Assembly: GCA_028279405.1 (NCBI GenBank)
Contig: JANQNU010000066.1
Span: 1-54,173, forward strand
DNA from: Phycisphaerae bacterium
Lineage (GTDB): Bacteria > Planctomycetota > Phycisphaerae > UBA1845 > Fen-1342
DNA length: 54,173 bases
Reading direction: 5' to 3'
In this document: positions 32,854 to 41,325 of the stretch, piece by piece
How positions within the stretch are numbered: the stretch's first letter is position 1
Layout: every line of letters begins with the position of its first letter
Translations under genes and position numbers: made by a program
The notes under the pieces: model-generated
What the model was told of the DNA's origin: nothing
Database searches by the model: none
The model's input: only the letters and a program-made list of their open reading frames with translations

Positions 32854-35016
32854 CTATTGCAGACTCACCAGCACCAGGACCAGTCCCTCGCGATTCCCTC
32901 CGCCTATACCTTCCCCTTCTCCCACATCGAGCCCTGTCATGGCCTTGCCGATCGTCGCACCAAACGCGCGCTCGCGGTCGGTGGCCTTCATGGCGTACCC
33001 GGGAATCGCGGACGTCGTCAGCATGTCGCCCGGGCGGACCGGACCGTTGGCGGTAGTCGCCCGCACGTACACACGCCCCGTCAACGCCACTGGATGCGTG
33101 CCATCGGCAACGGTCCCTTTCTGCCCCATCAGCATGCCGGGATCGACGCCGCCGGCACCGCTGACAACGCCGGCCACCGTGGGATCGTATTCGCTGTTGC
33201 TGACGACGAGTTTGCCCGGACTCGACGGGTCGATGCAGACGACCATCCCGGGTCGGACCGCTGCGCCGTTGATGTCGAATCGCTCCGAGAGATCGCTACC
33301 CCCTGTGATATCAATTTCTTCGGTCGTCGTGCGGCCATTGACGTGCAGCTTGGACGACGGGAAATTCGTACCGATCCCGACATTGGCGGCGGGCGTAATG
33401 GAAAAGACGTTGCCGGAGCCGGCACGGTAGATGTTGAAGACGCCGGGCAACGAAGAGCTGGGTCCGCCTGCGCTCAGCTGGTACTCGTTGCCGCCGGCTT
33501 CGAGCGATAGCCGGGCGAAGTCGGTATCGTCCGTCTGCGTGATCTGTACATTGGGTAGTGCGTCGGAGGCGACGTGCAGGGTCGCGTCGGGGGTAGATGT
33601 GCCAATCCCGACATAGCCATTCTGCGGAATCGAGACCATGTTGCCCACGCCGGGCCGGTAGATGTTGAACGTATGCGGCGACGACGATCCCGGCGAGCCG
33701 ACGTTGAGTTGAACGGTGCTGCCGTTGCCGTCCAGCATCAGTCGAGCAAAATCGGTGTTGTCCGTCTGGGTGACTCTCACGTTCGGGAACGCATCGGAGA
33801 CAACGTGCAGGGTAGCCTGCGGACTTGCAGTCCCGACGCCGACATCTCCCTTGACGATCAGATCGTTCTTACCCGGGTCGGCGTAACCATAGTTGTCGGC
33901 GACGAGGACGCCGCCGGCCTTGAGCCCTGAGGCGGAAGCAAGATCGGGAGAGTTGAGCAAGAGCAGATGTCGGGATTGATCGCCTCCGGATGCGGCCGTG
34001 AACAGCTGCGCACGCGCGCCATCGTCGAGCACCATAGAACCCCGAACATCCAATCGTGCAGCCGGGCTCGTCGTACCGATGCCGACGTCGCCGCCCGCGG
34101 TAACACTCGCCCGTGGCGCACCGGCGGCGTAAAGGTGCAACTCGTCCGAAACCGTGGTGTCCACCCCTGCGCCGATGCCGTCGTTGCTGCCGTTGAAGCT
34201 GAAGAAACCGTAGTTGTTGCTGACGGCAACGTGACCGCCGATCACATCGAGCTTGGAGTTGAAGACGCTGCCAGGTGCGGAGGTTCCCAGCCCGAGCGCG
34301 CCGTTATCGAGCAATCGCAGTTTGACGGAATCGCCGATCCCGTGGATGGCGAACCCGTTATGATTGCCCGGGCCGCTGCCGCCGTAGCGGATGCGGGGCA
34401 CGTTGTTATGCCAGCTCAGGGTCGCCGAAGCGCTCATGTTGTCGGGGTTCGGAACGCTGAAGCTTGCAGCGCGCGCGACACCCTCGACATGCAGCGGGGC
34501 AAGCGGTGAATCGGTCCCGATCCCGACACTACCGGCGTCGTAGTACAGGTTCGCGCCGTTGGAACCCCAGGGTGTGCTGCCCGTGGGCGCATTGAGTGCG
34601 TAGAGCGCATAGGGTGCCGTGGTGAGCAGTTGCCGAGGCGACAAGACCTCGTAGGGAGCGGCGTCCGACGGGTCATGCGGGCTGCGAACCTCCACCCGCA
34701 GCCAGCGCGCGTTGCCGTCGAAAGCGGCTACGCCAAAATCAAGCTCAACGGTGATCAGCCCGTCGATGATATCAACCGGCGGGTCATTCCCGAGCTGTCC
34801 GTCGAAGACGACTGTTGTCCCCAACGTGCAGCCGGCCGCTTCACTCTCACACAGCGTGAACCGTAGATCGACACTGTCGTTGACGGGCGCGCCCGACTCG
34901 AGCAATCGCCCTTGATAGGTCCAACCGGTACCGAGTGGCACCTGGCCCAGAACTGCACCGGACATGACAAGGACGGCGGGCAGGATTGTCCAACTTTCGA
35001 AGCGCTTCGTTTGCAC
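32854..35016 (-). CDS. Secreted tail-fibre-like VGIGT-repeat protein
   Basis: This 720-residue protein has a signal peptide (ILPAVLVMSGAVLGQ) and the same N-terminal domain as the S74 protein at 21724-23295 (TYQGRLLESGAPVNDSVDLRF, ending APYALYAL). The middle is a run of fibre-like repeats around VGIGT (VGIGTDSPLAPLHV, VGIGTTSPAARLDV, VGVGTASPQATLHV, VGIGTSTPDATLHV), including a near-duplicate segment (LPNVQITQTDDTDFARLSL and FPNVRVTQTDNTDFARLML). The C-terminus differs: in place of S74 there is a beta-rich domain (RPGMVVCIDPSSPGKLVVS, VAGVVSGAGGV, GRVYVRATTANGPVRPGDML). The start is a GTG with AAGGAG upstream. It is divergent, across 138 bases, from the third sigma/kinase pair. A surface or appendage role is inferred. 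Confidence 0.82.
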   Translation of the reverse strand: MQTKRFESWTILPAVLVMSGAVLGQVPLGTGWTYQGRLLESGAPVNDSVDLRFTLCESEAAGCTLGTTVVFDGQLGNDPPVDIIDGLITVELDFGVAAFDGNARWLRVEVRSPHDPSDAAPYEVLSPRQLLTTAPYALYALNAPTGSTPWGSNGANLYYDAGSVGIGTDSPLAPLHVEGVARAASFSVPNPDNMSASATLSWHNNVPRIRYGGSGPGNHNGFAIHGIGDSVKLRLLDNGALGLGTSAPGSVFNSKLDVIGGHVAVSNNYGFFSFNGSNDGIGAGVDTTVSDELHLYAAGAPRASVTAGGDVGIGTTSPAARLDVRGSMVLDDGARAQLFTAASGGDQSRHLLLLNSPDLASASGLKAGGVLVADNYGYADPGKNDLIVKGDVGVGTASPQATLHVVSDAFPNVRVTQTDNTDFARLMLDGNGSTVQLNVGSPGSSSPHTFNIYRPGVGNMVSIPQNGYVGIGTSTPDATLHVASDALPNVQITQTDDTDFARLSLEAGGNEYQLSAGGPSSSLPGVFNIYRAGSGNVFSITPAANVGIGTNFPSSKLHVNGRTTTEEIDITGGSDLSERFDINGAAVRPGMVVCIDPSSPGKLVVSNSEYDPTVAGVVSGAGGVDPGMLMGQKGTVADGTHPVALTGRVYVRATTANGPVRPGDMLTTSAIPGYAMKATDRERAFGATIGKAMTGLDVGEGEGIGGGNREGLVLVLVSLQ

Positions 35017-35154
35017 CAGAGACTCCTTTGCACAGACATCGGTGGTTCTGCTACCATTGAGAGCGGCGGCACGCGGCGAACCGCCCTACCATCACTAGCA
35101 GATTCCGCCGCCCGATGTCGTCACGGCATCTCCACCTTTCTTCCGGGAACCACC

Positions 35155-35745
35155 GTGGACGCTCAACCGCGGGATGAACTCACGCAAGTTCACGCCGACC
35201 TCAGTGGCGCAACGAATGAATCCGTACTGACGGCATTGCTGCCTCTCGTGTATCCGGAATTGCGGCGTGTGGCGGATGCCTACCTGCGCGGCGAGCGCGC
35301 GGATCATACGCTCCAACCCACCGCGCTCGTGCACGAAGCGTACCTGCGACTGGCGGACAGCGACCTTCAAATCAACGACCGCAAGCACTTCTATCGGACC
35401 GCCGCAATGGTGATGCGCCGGATCCTGGTCAATCACGCGATCGAGCGCCGGGCCCAAAAACGTGGCGGCGGAATCAAAGCCTTGCCGTTATCGGAAGTTA
35501 CGGTCGCCTGGCCGGACCAGGAGATCGACCTCGTCGCCTTGGACGAGGCGCTCCGCGAACTGATCCAACTAAACGAACAGATCGGCCGCGTGGTGGAACT
35601 CCGTTTCTTCGGCGGTTGTACGATCGCCGAAACAGCGGAGATTCTCGGAATCTCACCCAAGAGCGTCGAGCGCCACTGGACGTTCGCCCGCGCCTGGTTG
35701 CGCGCCAAACTCGAAGATCAGCCGCATCATTCGAACGAATCATGA
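35155..35745 (+). CDS. ECF-type RNA polymerase sigma factor (TIGR02999/Sigma70_ECF family)
   Basis: This is a close relative of the sigma factor at 23483. Region 2 has LLPLVYPELRRVADAYLRGE and the family phrase TLQPTALVHEAYLRLADS; region 4 has VVELRFFGGCTIAETAEILG and ISPKSVERHWTFARAWLR. I start at the GTG at 35155, with GGGA upstream, giving 196 residues; a frame from 34912 would overlap the divergent fibre gene and adds no conserved sequence. The kinase gene follows after 86 bases, without overlap, so coupling is looser than in the other pairs. The divergent fibre-like gene starts 138 bases away and is a candidate target. Confidence 0.9.
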   Translation: MDAQPRDELTQVHADLSGATNESVLTALLPLVYPELRRVADAYLRGERADHTLQPTALVHEAYLRLADSDLQINDRKHFYRTAAMVMRRILVNHAIERRAQKRGGGIKALPLSEVTVAWPDQEIDLVALDEALRELIQLNEQIGRVVELRFFGGCTIAETAEILGISPKSVERHWTFARAWLRAKLEDQPHHSNES

Positions 35746-35831
35746 CGCAGGTTTCACGATAATCCTGCTTATCCTGATGAAGCGGCGAATTCGCGCAGCG
35801 GCTCACTCAGAGACGCACGACAGGAATGCAG

Positions 35832-38531
35832 ATGGGCCCGAACGAAACCCACGACAAGCAGGCGTTTCAGCGTCTCGAAACGCTGTTCCATGCGGCACTG
35901 GAGCAGCCGGCGGACGAGCGGACGACCTTCCTCGACGAAGCGTGTGGTGCAAACGAGACACTACGGCGCGAGTTGGACCGACTGCTCACCGGTCACGACG
36001 GCTCGAGCCACTTCATGAGCGAACCGGTCTGGGGCCTGGAGGTCAGGATCCCCACGCCGGAATCGCTCGAAACCGACCTTCACCCCGGTGATCGCGTAGG
36101 GCAATATCGTCTTGCACAGCCTCTGGGCGCCGGCGGCATGGGAGCGATCTGGCTGGCCGAACGCAACGACGAGCAGTTTCGACATCAGGTTGCACTGAAG
36201 ATCATCAAGCGCGGCATGGATACCGACGAGATCCTTCGGCGCTTTCGTCGGGAACGACAGGTTCTGGCAGGGCTCGCGCATCCGAACATCGCTCGGCTGC
36301 TCGATGGAGGAGCGACCGACGACGGCCGACCGTTCTTCGTGATGGAGTACGTCGAAGGACTCCGGATCGATCAACACTGCGACCGAATGAAGCTCGATCA
36401 CCGGCACCGGATCCAGCTCTTCTTACAAGTCTGTTCAGCCGTCCGGTATGCACACCAACGGCTGATCATCCACCGCGACCTGAAGCCAGGCAACATTCTC
36501 ATATCGCGCGACGGCGTGCCCAAGCTGCTCGACTTCGGGATCGCAAAAGTCCTGCGGGCGGACGACGATGCCGACACTGTCAGCCAGACTGCACCACAAA
36601 GGCACATCCTGACGCCGCGATATGCCAGTCCCGAGCAGATTCGGGGCACGGGTGTCACGACAGCCAGCGACGTATACTCGCTCGGTGTCGTGCTCCACGA
36701 ACTCCTGACCGGACAAGCACCGTACCGCCTGTCCGGATCGTCGCGAAACGAAATCGAGCGCGCCGTCCTGAACATCGATCCGATTCGCCCATCCGCGATC
36801 CGGGCCGGTCTCAACCCGGAATTGGATGCCATCGTGCTCAAGGCACTCGCCAAGGACAGTGCGGACCGATATCCGTCGGTGGATGCCCTGGCCGCAGATC
36901 TGGAACGGTATCTTGCAGGCGCGCCGGTGCAGGCACACCCGCCGAGCACGCTTTACCAACTCGGCAAGCTCATCAAGCAACACCGGCTGCCCTTCGCCTT
37001 TGTGACGACCGTGTTTGGGCTCGTGCTGGCGTTCGCACTCGTGGCCGGGATCCTCGCGTTTCGACTCGACAAGGAACAAGCCGCAGCCGAGCGGCGCTTC
37101 GGCGAGGTGCGCGGCCTGGCCCAGAAAATGATCTACGACCTGCACGACTCCATCCTTCCCGTCGAAGGCACGCTGGCCGCGCGGGAGTTGATCGTCGAAA
37201 CGGGCTTGCATTACCTCGATGCGCTGGCGCAGGAGGCAGGCGACGACCGCACCCTACAACTTGAATGTGCACTGGGGTACTTTCGCATCGCGGAGATTCA
37301 AGGCGGCTCGATCGGCGAGAGCATGGGGCAAACAGAAGCGGCCCTGGAGGCCTGTCGAAAGGGACTGGCGATCGTTAATCAGCGACTGGCAGCCGACCCG
37401 GACAAGGGACCGTTGCTGCGCGGTTCGGCATTCGGAAATCTGCTGATGGGCCACCTGCTGGGCGTGATCGGCGATACGGCACAGGCAGAGAACAGCTTCG
37501 AGCGGGCCATTGCATTGCAGCGACGGGTCGTGGCCAGCGACCCTGCGGAAGGCTGGAAGCACCCCGGCCTGGACAAGATTCACGCTGACTTCGCCACGTT
37601 CCTGGAAGGAATGGGCCGATACGATGCTGCGGAACGACACCTCGAACACGCCATCCGATTCATCGAGGAGCGCCTGAAACTGGAATCGGACAACGCGCTC
37701 TTCGAGGTCAAGCTAGGAAACGCCCTGGCGGCGCTGGGACACAATCGCGTTCAACGAGGTGCCTTCGAAGCGGCGCGGCAACCGCTGGAGTCGGCCATCG
37801 GCCTGCTCCAGGATGCGACAGCGGTTCCGCACGAGAATGCGAACCGATGGCGCAGCCTGATCGTGGCCAAGACCGCCCTGGGGCGCGTATGCGCGGCGGC
37901 GGGAGATTCCAGCGGTGCGCAAGTCGCATTCGAGTGGGCAATCGCCGAGCACAATGCAATGATCGCAGCCGACCCGACTGACGTTACGGCACGGCGCGAC
38001 CTTTCGGCGGCGCATCTTTTTCTCGGCAAGCTGCTCGAAGACGGCGGCGGCACTGATGCGGCGCTGGTCCAGTATCGGAAGATGCTCGAGATCCGCAGAC
38101 AGCTGGCAAACGCCGATCCGGCCTCAGCCGCGGCCAAACGGGGCCTGGCCGTCGCACTGGATACGACCGGCGCAACGTTACGACAACTTGGCCGCCTGGA
38201 CGATGCCATGGAGCTCAATCTGGCAGCCAACGCAATCTTCGGGGAACTCGCTGCCAACGATCCGGACAACCCGCGCCACCAGCGCAGCTTAGCCATCTCG
38301 GCTTTCTTCCTGGGCAAGCTGCATACCGAGTTGGCACAGGATGCGCGTGGGTCCGCTCAACGAGAAGATCGTTTGCGCTCCGCGCTGGGGTACTTTCGCG
38401 AGTCGAGCGAGATCATGGTCCGCATGCGGGATGCGGACCTGCTCCTCGCGCACGAAGGCGACGTCATCGAGATGCTGGCAAACGAGATCGACTCATGTGA
38501 GTCAGCGCTCGACGAGCCCCGGCCCGACTGA
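35832..38531 (+). CDS. Transmembrane Ser/Thr protein kinase with TPR-like tail
   Basis: This 899-residue kinase has an N-terminal helical segment (FQRLETLFHAALEQPADERTTF) like that of the kinase at 24061. The kinase domain (about 90-360) has GAGGMGAIW, VALK with Lys at about 122, HRDLKPGN with Asp near 216, DFGIAK and ASPEQI. A transmembrane helix follows at about 388-410 (VTTVFGLVLAFALVAGILAF), then about 490 residues of helical, TPR-like repeats of a more divergent kind than in the other two kinases, with QLGRLDDAMEL as a recognisable unit. Two ATGs are close; AGGA is better spaced for the one at 35832 than for 35826. It follows an ECF sigma factor on the same strand and ends 6 bases from the convergent kbl gene. 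Confidence 0.9.
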   Translation: MGPNETHDKQAFQRLETLFHAALEQPADERTTFLDEACGANETLRRELDRLLTGHDGSSHFMSEPVWGLEVRIPTPESLETDLHPGDRVGQYRLAQPLGAGGMGAIWLAERNDEQFRHQVALKIIKRGMDTDEILRRFRRERQVLAGLAHPNIARLLDGGATDDGRPFFVMEYVEGLRIDQHCDRMKLDHRHRIQLFLQVCSAVRYAHQRLIIHRDLKPGNILISRDGVPKLLDFGIAKVLRADDDADTVSQTAPQRHILTPRYASPEQIRGTGVTTASDVYSLGVVLHELLTGQAPYRLSGSSRNEIERAVLNIDPIRPSAIRAGLNPELDAIVLKALAKDSADRYPSVDALAADLERYLAGAPVQAHPPSTLYQLGKLIKQHRLPFAFVTTVFGLVLAFALVAGILAFRLDKEQAAAERRFGEVRGLAQKMIYDLHDSILPVEGTLAARELIVETGLHYLDALAQEAGDDRTLQLECALGYFRIAEIQGGSIGESMGQTEAALEACRKGLAIVNQRLAADPDKGPLLRGSAFGNLLMGHLLGVIGDTAQAENSFERAIALQRRVVASDPAEGWKHPGLDKIHADFATFLEGMGRYDAAERHLEHAIRFIEERLKLESDNALFEVKLGNALAALGHNRVQRGAFEAARQPLESAIGLLQDATAVPHENANRWRSLIVAKTALGRVCAAAGDSSGAQVAFEWAIAEHNAMIAADPTDVTARRDLSAAHLFLGKLLEDGGGTDAALVQYRKMLEIRRQLANADPASAAAKRGLAVALDTTGATLRQLGRLDDAMELNLAANAIFGELAANDPDNPRHQRSLAISAFFLGKLHTELAQDARGSAQREDRLRSALGYFRESSEIMVRMRDADLLLAHEGDVIEMLANEIDSCESALDEPRPD

Positions 38532-38537
38532 CCATCG

Positions 38538-39731
38538 TTACCCACGAGCCTCGGGGAACTTCTCCGAGACCTTGGCGAGCGCCTTCAGTGCGGCCACGAT
38601 ATCGTCTTCCGTGTGGCCGGCAGAGATCTGGCAGCGCAGGCGGGCCTCGCCACGCGGGACAACGGGGAAACCGAAGCCGCTGACGAAGACCCCTTCGTCA
38701 AACAGCGCCTTTTGCATCGCGATCGCGGTCGGGGTCTCGCCGACGATCACGGGAACGATCGGCGTGATGCCGTCGATGGTCTTCAGTCCGAGTTCAGTGA
38801 CACCTTCGCGGAAGCGACGCGTATTGTCGCGGAGTTTGGCGAGCAAGCCCGCTCCGTCGCGCATGAGGACGTCGATTGCCGCCATACTGCCGTAGCACAC
38901 CGCCGGCGGCAACGCGTTGCTGAACAATTGCGGACGGGATTTCTGAACGAGGTAATCGCAGACCGTTTGCGAGCCCGCGACGTATCCGCCGCAGGCGCCG
39001 CCGAGCGCTTTGCCGAGCGTCGAGGTCTGAATCGTCCCCTCCCCCAGCACGCCGAAGTGCTCCGCAGTTCCACGACCGGTCTCGCCGAGCACGCCAGTGG
39101 CATGAGATTCGTCGACGACGAGCTGCGCATCGCAACGGTTCGCGAGTTCCTTGAGGCGCGGCAGGTCCGCAAGATCGCCTTCCATGCTGAACACGCCGTC
39201 GGTAATGATCAGCTTGTTGCGGGCAGTGGCGGATTCAAGCATCTTTTGCAGCTCGTCGAGATCGTTGTGCTTGTAGATGAATCGCTGGGCTTTGCTGAGA
39301 CGAATAGCGTCGATAATCGAGGCGTGGTTGAGGGCATCGGAGAAGATCGCGTCTTCCTTGGTCGGCGCGAGGGTCGGCATGACGGCGACGTTGGCGTCCC
39401 AACAACTGATGTAGGTCGTGGAGGCCTCGCAGCCGAGAAAATCACAGATCTTCCGTTCGAGTTCACGATGGCAACTCATCGTGCCGCAGATAAAGCGCAC
39501 ACTGGCTGTACCGAGCCCGAAGTCGTCGATCGCACGTTTGCCGGCGGCGACCACGTCGGGATGATTGGCGAGTGAAAGGTAGTTGTTGCTGGAGAGGTTG
39601 ATCACCGCTCGACCATCCATCGTGGTGCGCGGTCCCTGCGGCGCCTGAATCTCGTTGGCTTGCTTGTACTGCCCGCTCGAGCGGAGTTCGCTCAACTCGG
39701 ACGCGAGTGTCTTCTCCAGCGTGGTCTGCAT
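38538..39731 (-). CDS. kbl: 2-amino-3-ketobutyrate CoA ligase (glycine C-acetyltransferase)
   Basis: Kbl is a cytoplasmic PLP enzyme that converts 2-amino-3-oxobutanoate and CoA to glycine and acetyl-CoA, the second step of threonine breakdown through threonine dehydrogenase. The alpha-oxoamine synthase fold is clear: NNYLSLANHPDV, FICGTMSCHRELERKI, DALNHASIIDAIRLSKA, DGVFSMEGDLADLP, VDESHATGVLGETGRG and the PLP lysine in TSTLGKALGGACGGY at about 240. KSRPQLFSNALPPA favours Kbl over the biotin enzyme BioF. At 397 residues the length is normal. The ATG at 39731 has AGGAGG upstream, and a TACAAT -10 candidate lies at 39778-39773. No threonine dehydrogenase gene is next to it. Confidence 0.92.
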   Translation of the reverse strand: MQTTLEKTLASELSELRSSGQYKQANEIQAPQGPRTTMDGRAVINLSSNNYLSLANHPDVVAAGKRAIDDFGLGTASVRFICGTMSCHRELERKICDFLGCEASTTYISCWDANVAVMPTLAPTKEDAIFSDALNHASIIDAIRLSKAQRFIYKHNDLDELQKMLESATARNKLIITDGVFSMEGDLADLPRLKELANRCDAQLVVDESHATGVLGETGRGTAEHFGVLGEGTIQTSTLGKALGGACGGYVAGSQTVCDYLVQKSRPQLFSNALPPAVCYGSMAAIDVLMRDGAGLLAKLRDNTRRFREGVTELGLKTIDGITPIVPVIVGETPTAIAMQKALFDEGVFVSGFGFPVVPRGEARLRCQISAGHTEDDIVAALKALAKVSEKFPEARG

Positions 39732-39915
39732 GATTACCTCCTGCGAAGATGCATAGCTGCTTCGAGCGAGTTATTGTAAGAGCCCGACTGAGCGGTCGAC
39801 AGGCGGGCGGTTGGGAAATGCGGGAACGCCCGGACGAATCGGCCGAAAACCGGAGAACGACGACCACGATTCGGTACACTGGACACCCAACCACGAATGG
39901 TAGGCGAGGTAAAGC

Positions 39916-41235
39916 ATGGTGTTGCCAAACTGGTTGCTCTGGGGATCGCTGGCGCTGCTGACGGGAGGCCTGACGCTGCTGGTACGTGGCTGGCGGCATC
40001 GACGACGGACCGCGGACCCGCATTGCCCACATTGCGAATACAACCTCGCGGGAATCGATGCAGATCGCTGCCCGGAATGTGGGGCGCCGTCGACACGCGA
40101 GCGCCGTCCGCATTCGGTTCGCCAGCGACACACGGGCATGCTGGTGACGGGCGCCATCGTGCTGCTCGGCGGCCTGGGGCTCGCAGTGCCGGGCCTGATG
40201 AGAGTGAACTGGTACGCGTACCAACCGACTGCCTGGCTGCTCGACGACCTTCGAACCGGCAACCCCAAGTCGTTCTTTCGCGCGTGGGCGGTGATCTCCG
40301 CGCGCGATGATGCCGGTCGCCTCTCCGACCGCATCCTGCGCGAACTGATCGCGGTGGCGCTCGCCGAACAGGCGACCCAAACGAACCCGTTCGCAAGCGA
40401 CAAGCTGATCGAGTTCCTCGGTGATTGCCACGCGGCGGACCGACTGCTGCCCGATGAGGCGAAACAGTTCTACGAGCAACTATTTACGGTGACGCTCGAG
40501 ATACGGCCACATGTCGCGCAGGGCGCGCCACTTCCGATTCGACTCGCGCACACCGGCCGCGGTCCGCAGGGGTTCACGGCTCGCGCGCAATGGGACTCGA
40601 TCGACGTGGGCGGGCAACCATGGCCGTTTCAGAATGACAGCAGTTGGGGATGCAGCTTCCGATCGTCAGGCTCGAACGGCATCACATTTCCCACGACGTT
40701 CGGCGATGGGCGCTATCCGGTCCGCATCGACGTCGCGTTCTCCGCGCGCCCCCCTGGCAGCCAGGAACCGTTGCACGAATGGCAGGTTGAGCTGAAGGGT
40801 GAGTTTACCGTCGGGGGCGCCGCGTCTGTCGTCTCGGCGTACGTCGACGAAGCGCTCATCGCGGACCTTCGCAAGCGAACGCAGATCGAACTCGGCAGCA
40901 ACTGGATTCAGCTTCCCCCGACCCGTCAACCGGTTGCGTTCGACATCCTGCTCAAGACAGACGCCGGCGAGCAGCAGGTGTCCCGAATCGCGACGCCGCG
41001 CGTTCAGAGCAATCACAGCTACGGGTTCCACGTGCCGCGCGAGGCCGGGCCAATCCAGGCGATCATTCTCCGGGGAAGCGCCACAGCCGCAGCACATAGC
41101 ATCGATGTCTTCCGGTACCTCGACTGCGAACTGGTGTTCGACCGTGAAACGATCGATCAACAGGCGGCGGAGCGCAATACCACGGCGCAGCGCACCGGCA
41201 GCGCTTCACGCGATACGACTTCACCAATTCCGTAG
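39916..41235 (+). CDS. Membrane zinc-ribbon protein, paralogue 1 of 3
   Basis: I do not recognise a named family. The 439-residue protein has an N-terminal hydrophobic helix (LLWGSLALLTGGLTLLV), then a four-cysteine zinc ribbon: CPHCEYNLAG and CPECGAPS at about residues 36-60. A second helix follows (AIVLLGGLGLAVPGL, about 80-95), then a conserved stretch (WYAYQPTAWLLDDLRTGN and ISARDDAGRLSD) and a large variable beta-rich part ending in a conserved DVFRYLDCELVFD. Two further copies follow directly on the same strand. GAGG precedes the ATG, and a TACACT -10 candidate lies at 39875-39880. The role is unknown; the ribbon may be structural. Confidence 0.75.
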   Translation: MVLPNWLLWGSLALLTGGLTLLVRGWRHRRRTADPHCPHCEYNLAGIDADRCPECGAPSTRERRPHSVRQRHTGMLVTGAIVLLGGLGLAVPGLMRVNWYAYQPTAWLLDDLRTGNPKSFFRAWAVISARDDAGRLSDRILRELIAVALAEQATQTNPFASDKLIEFLGDCHAADRLLPDEAKQFYEQLFTVTLEIRPHVAQGAPLPIRLAHTGRGPQGFTARAQWDSIDVGGQPWPFQNDSSWGCSFRSSGSNGITFPTTFGDGRYPVRIDVAFSARPPGSQEPLHEWQVELKGEFTVGGAASVVSAYVDEALIADLRKRTQIELGSNWIQLPPTRQPVAFDILLKTDAGEQQVSRIATPRVQSNHSYGFHVPREAGPIQAIILRGSATAAAHSIDVFRYLDCELVFDRETIDQQAAERNTTAQRTGSASRDTTSPIP

Positions 41236-41325
41236 TCGCCAGATTGCTTGCGGTCGTTATGGCGATGACATCGGTCGACCGGGTATGCTGTTTGCTCCGG
41301 ATTGGGGTGAGGGCGCGGGGTCTTC

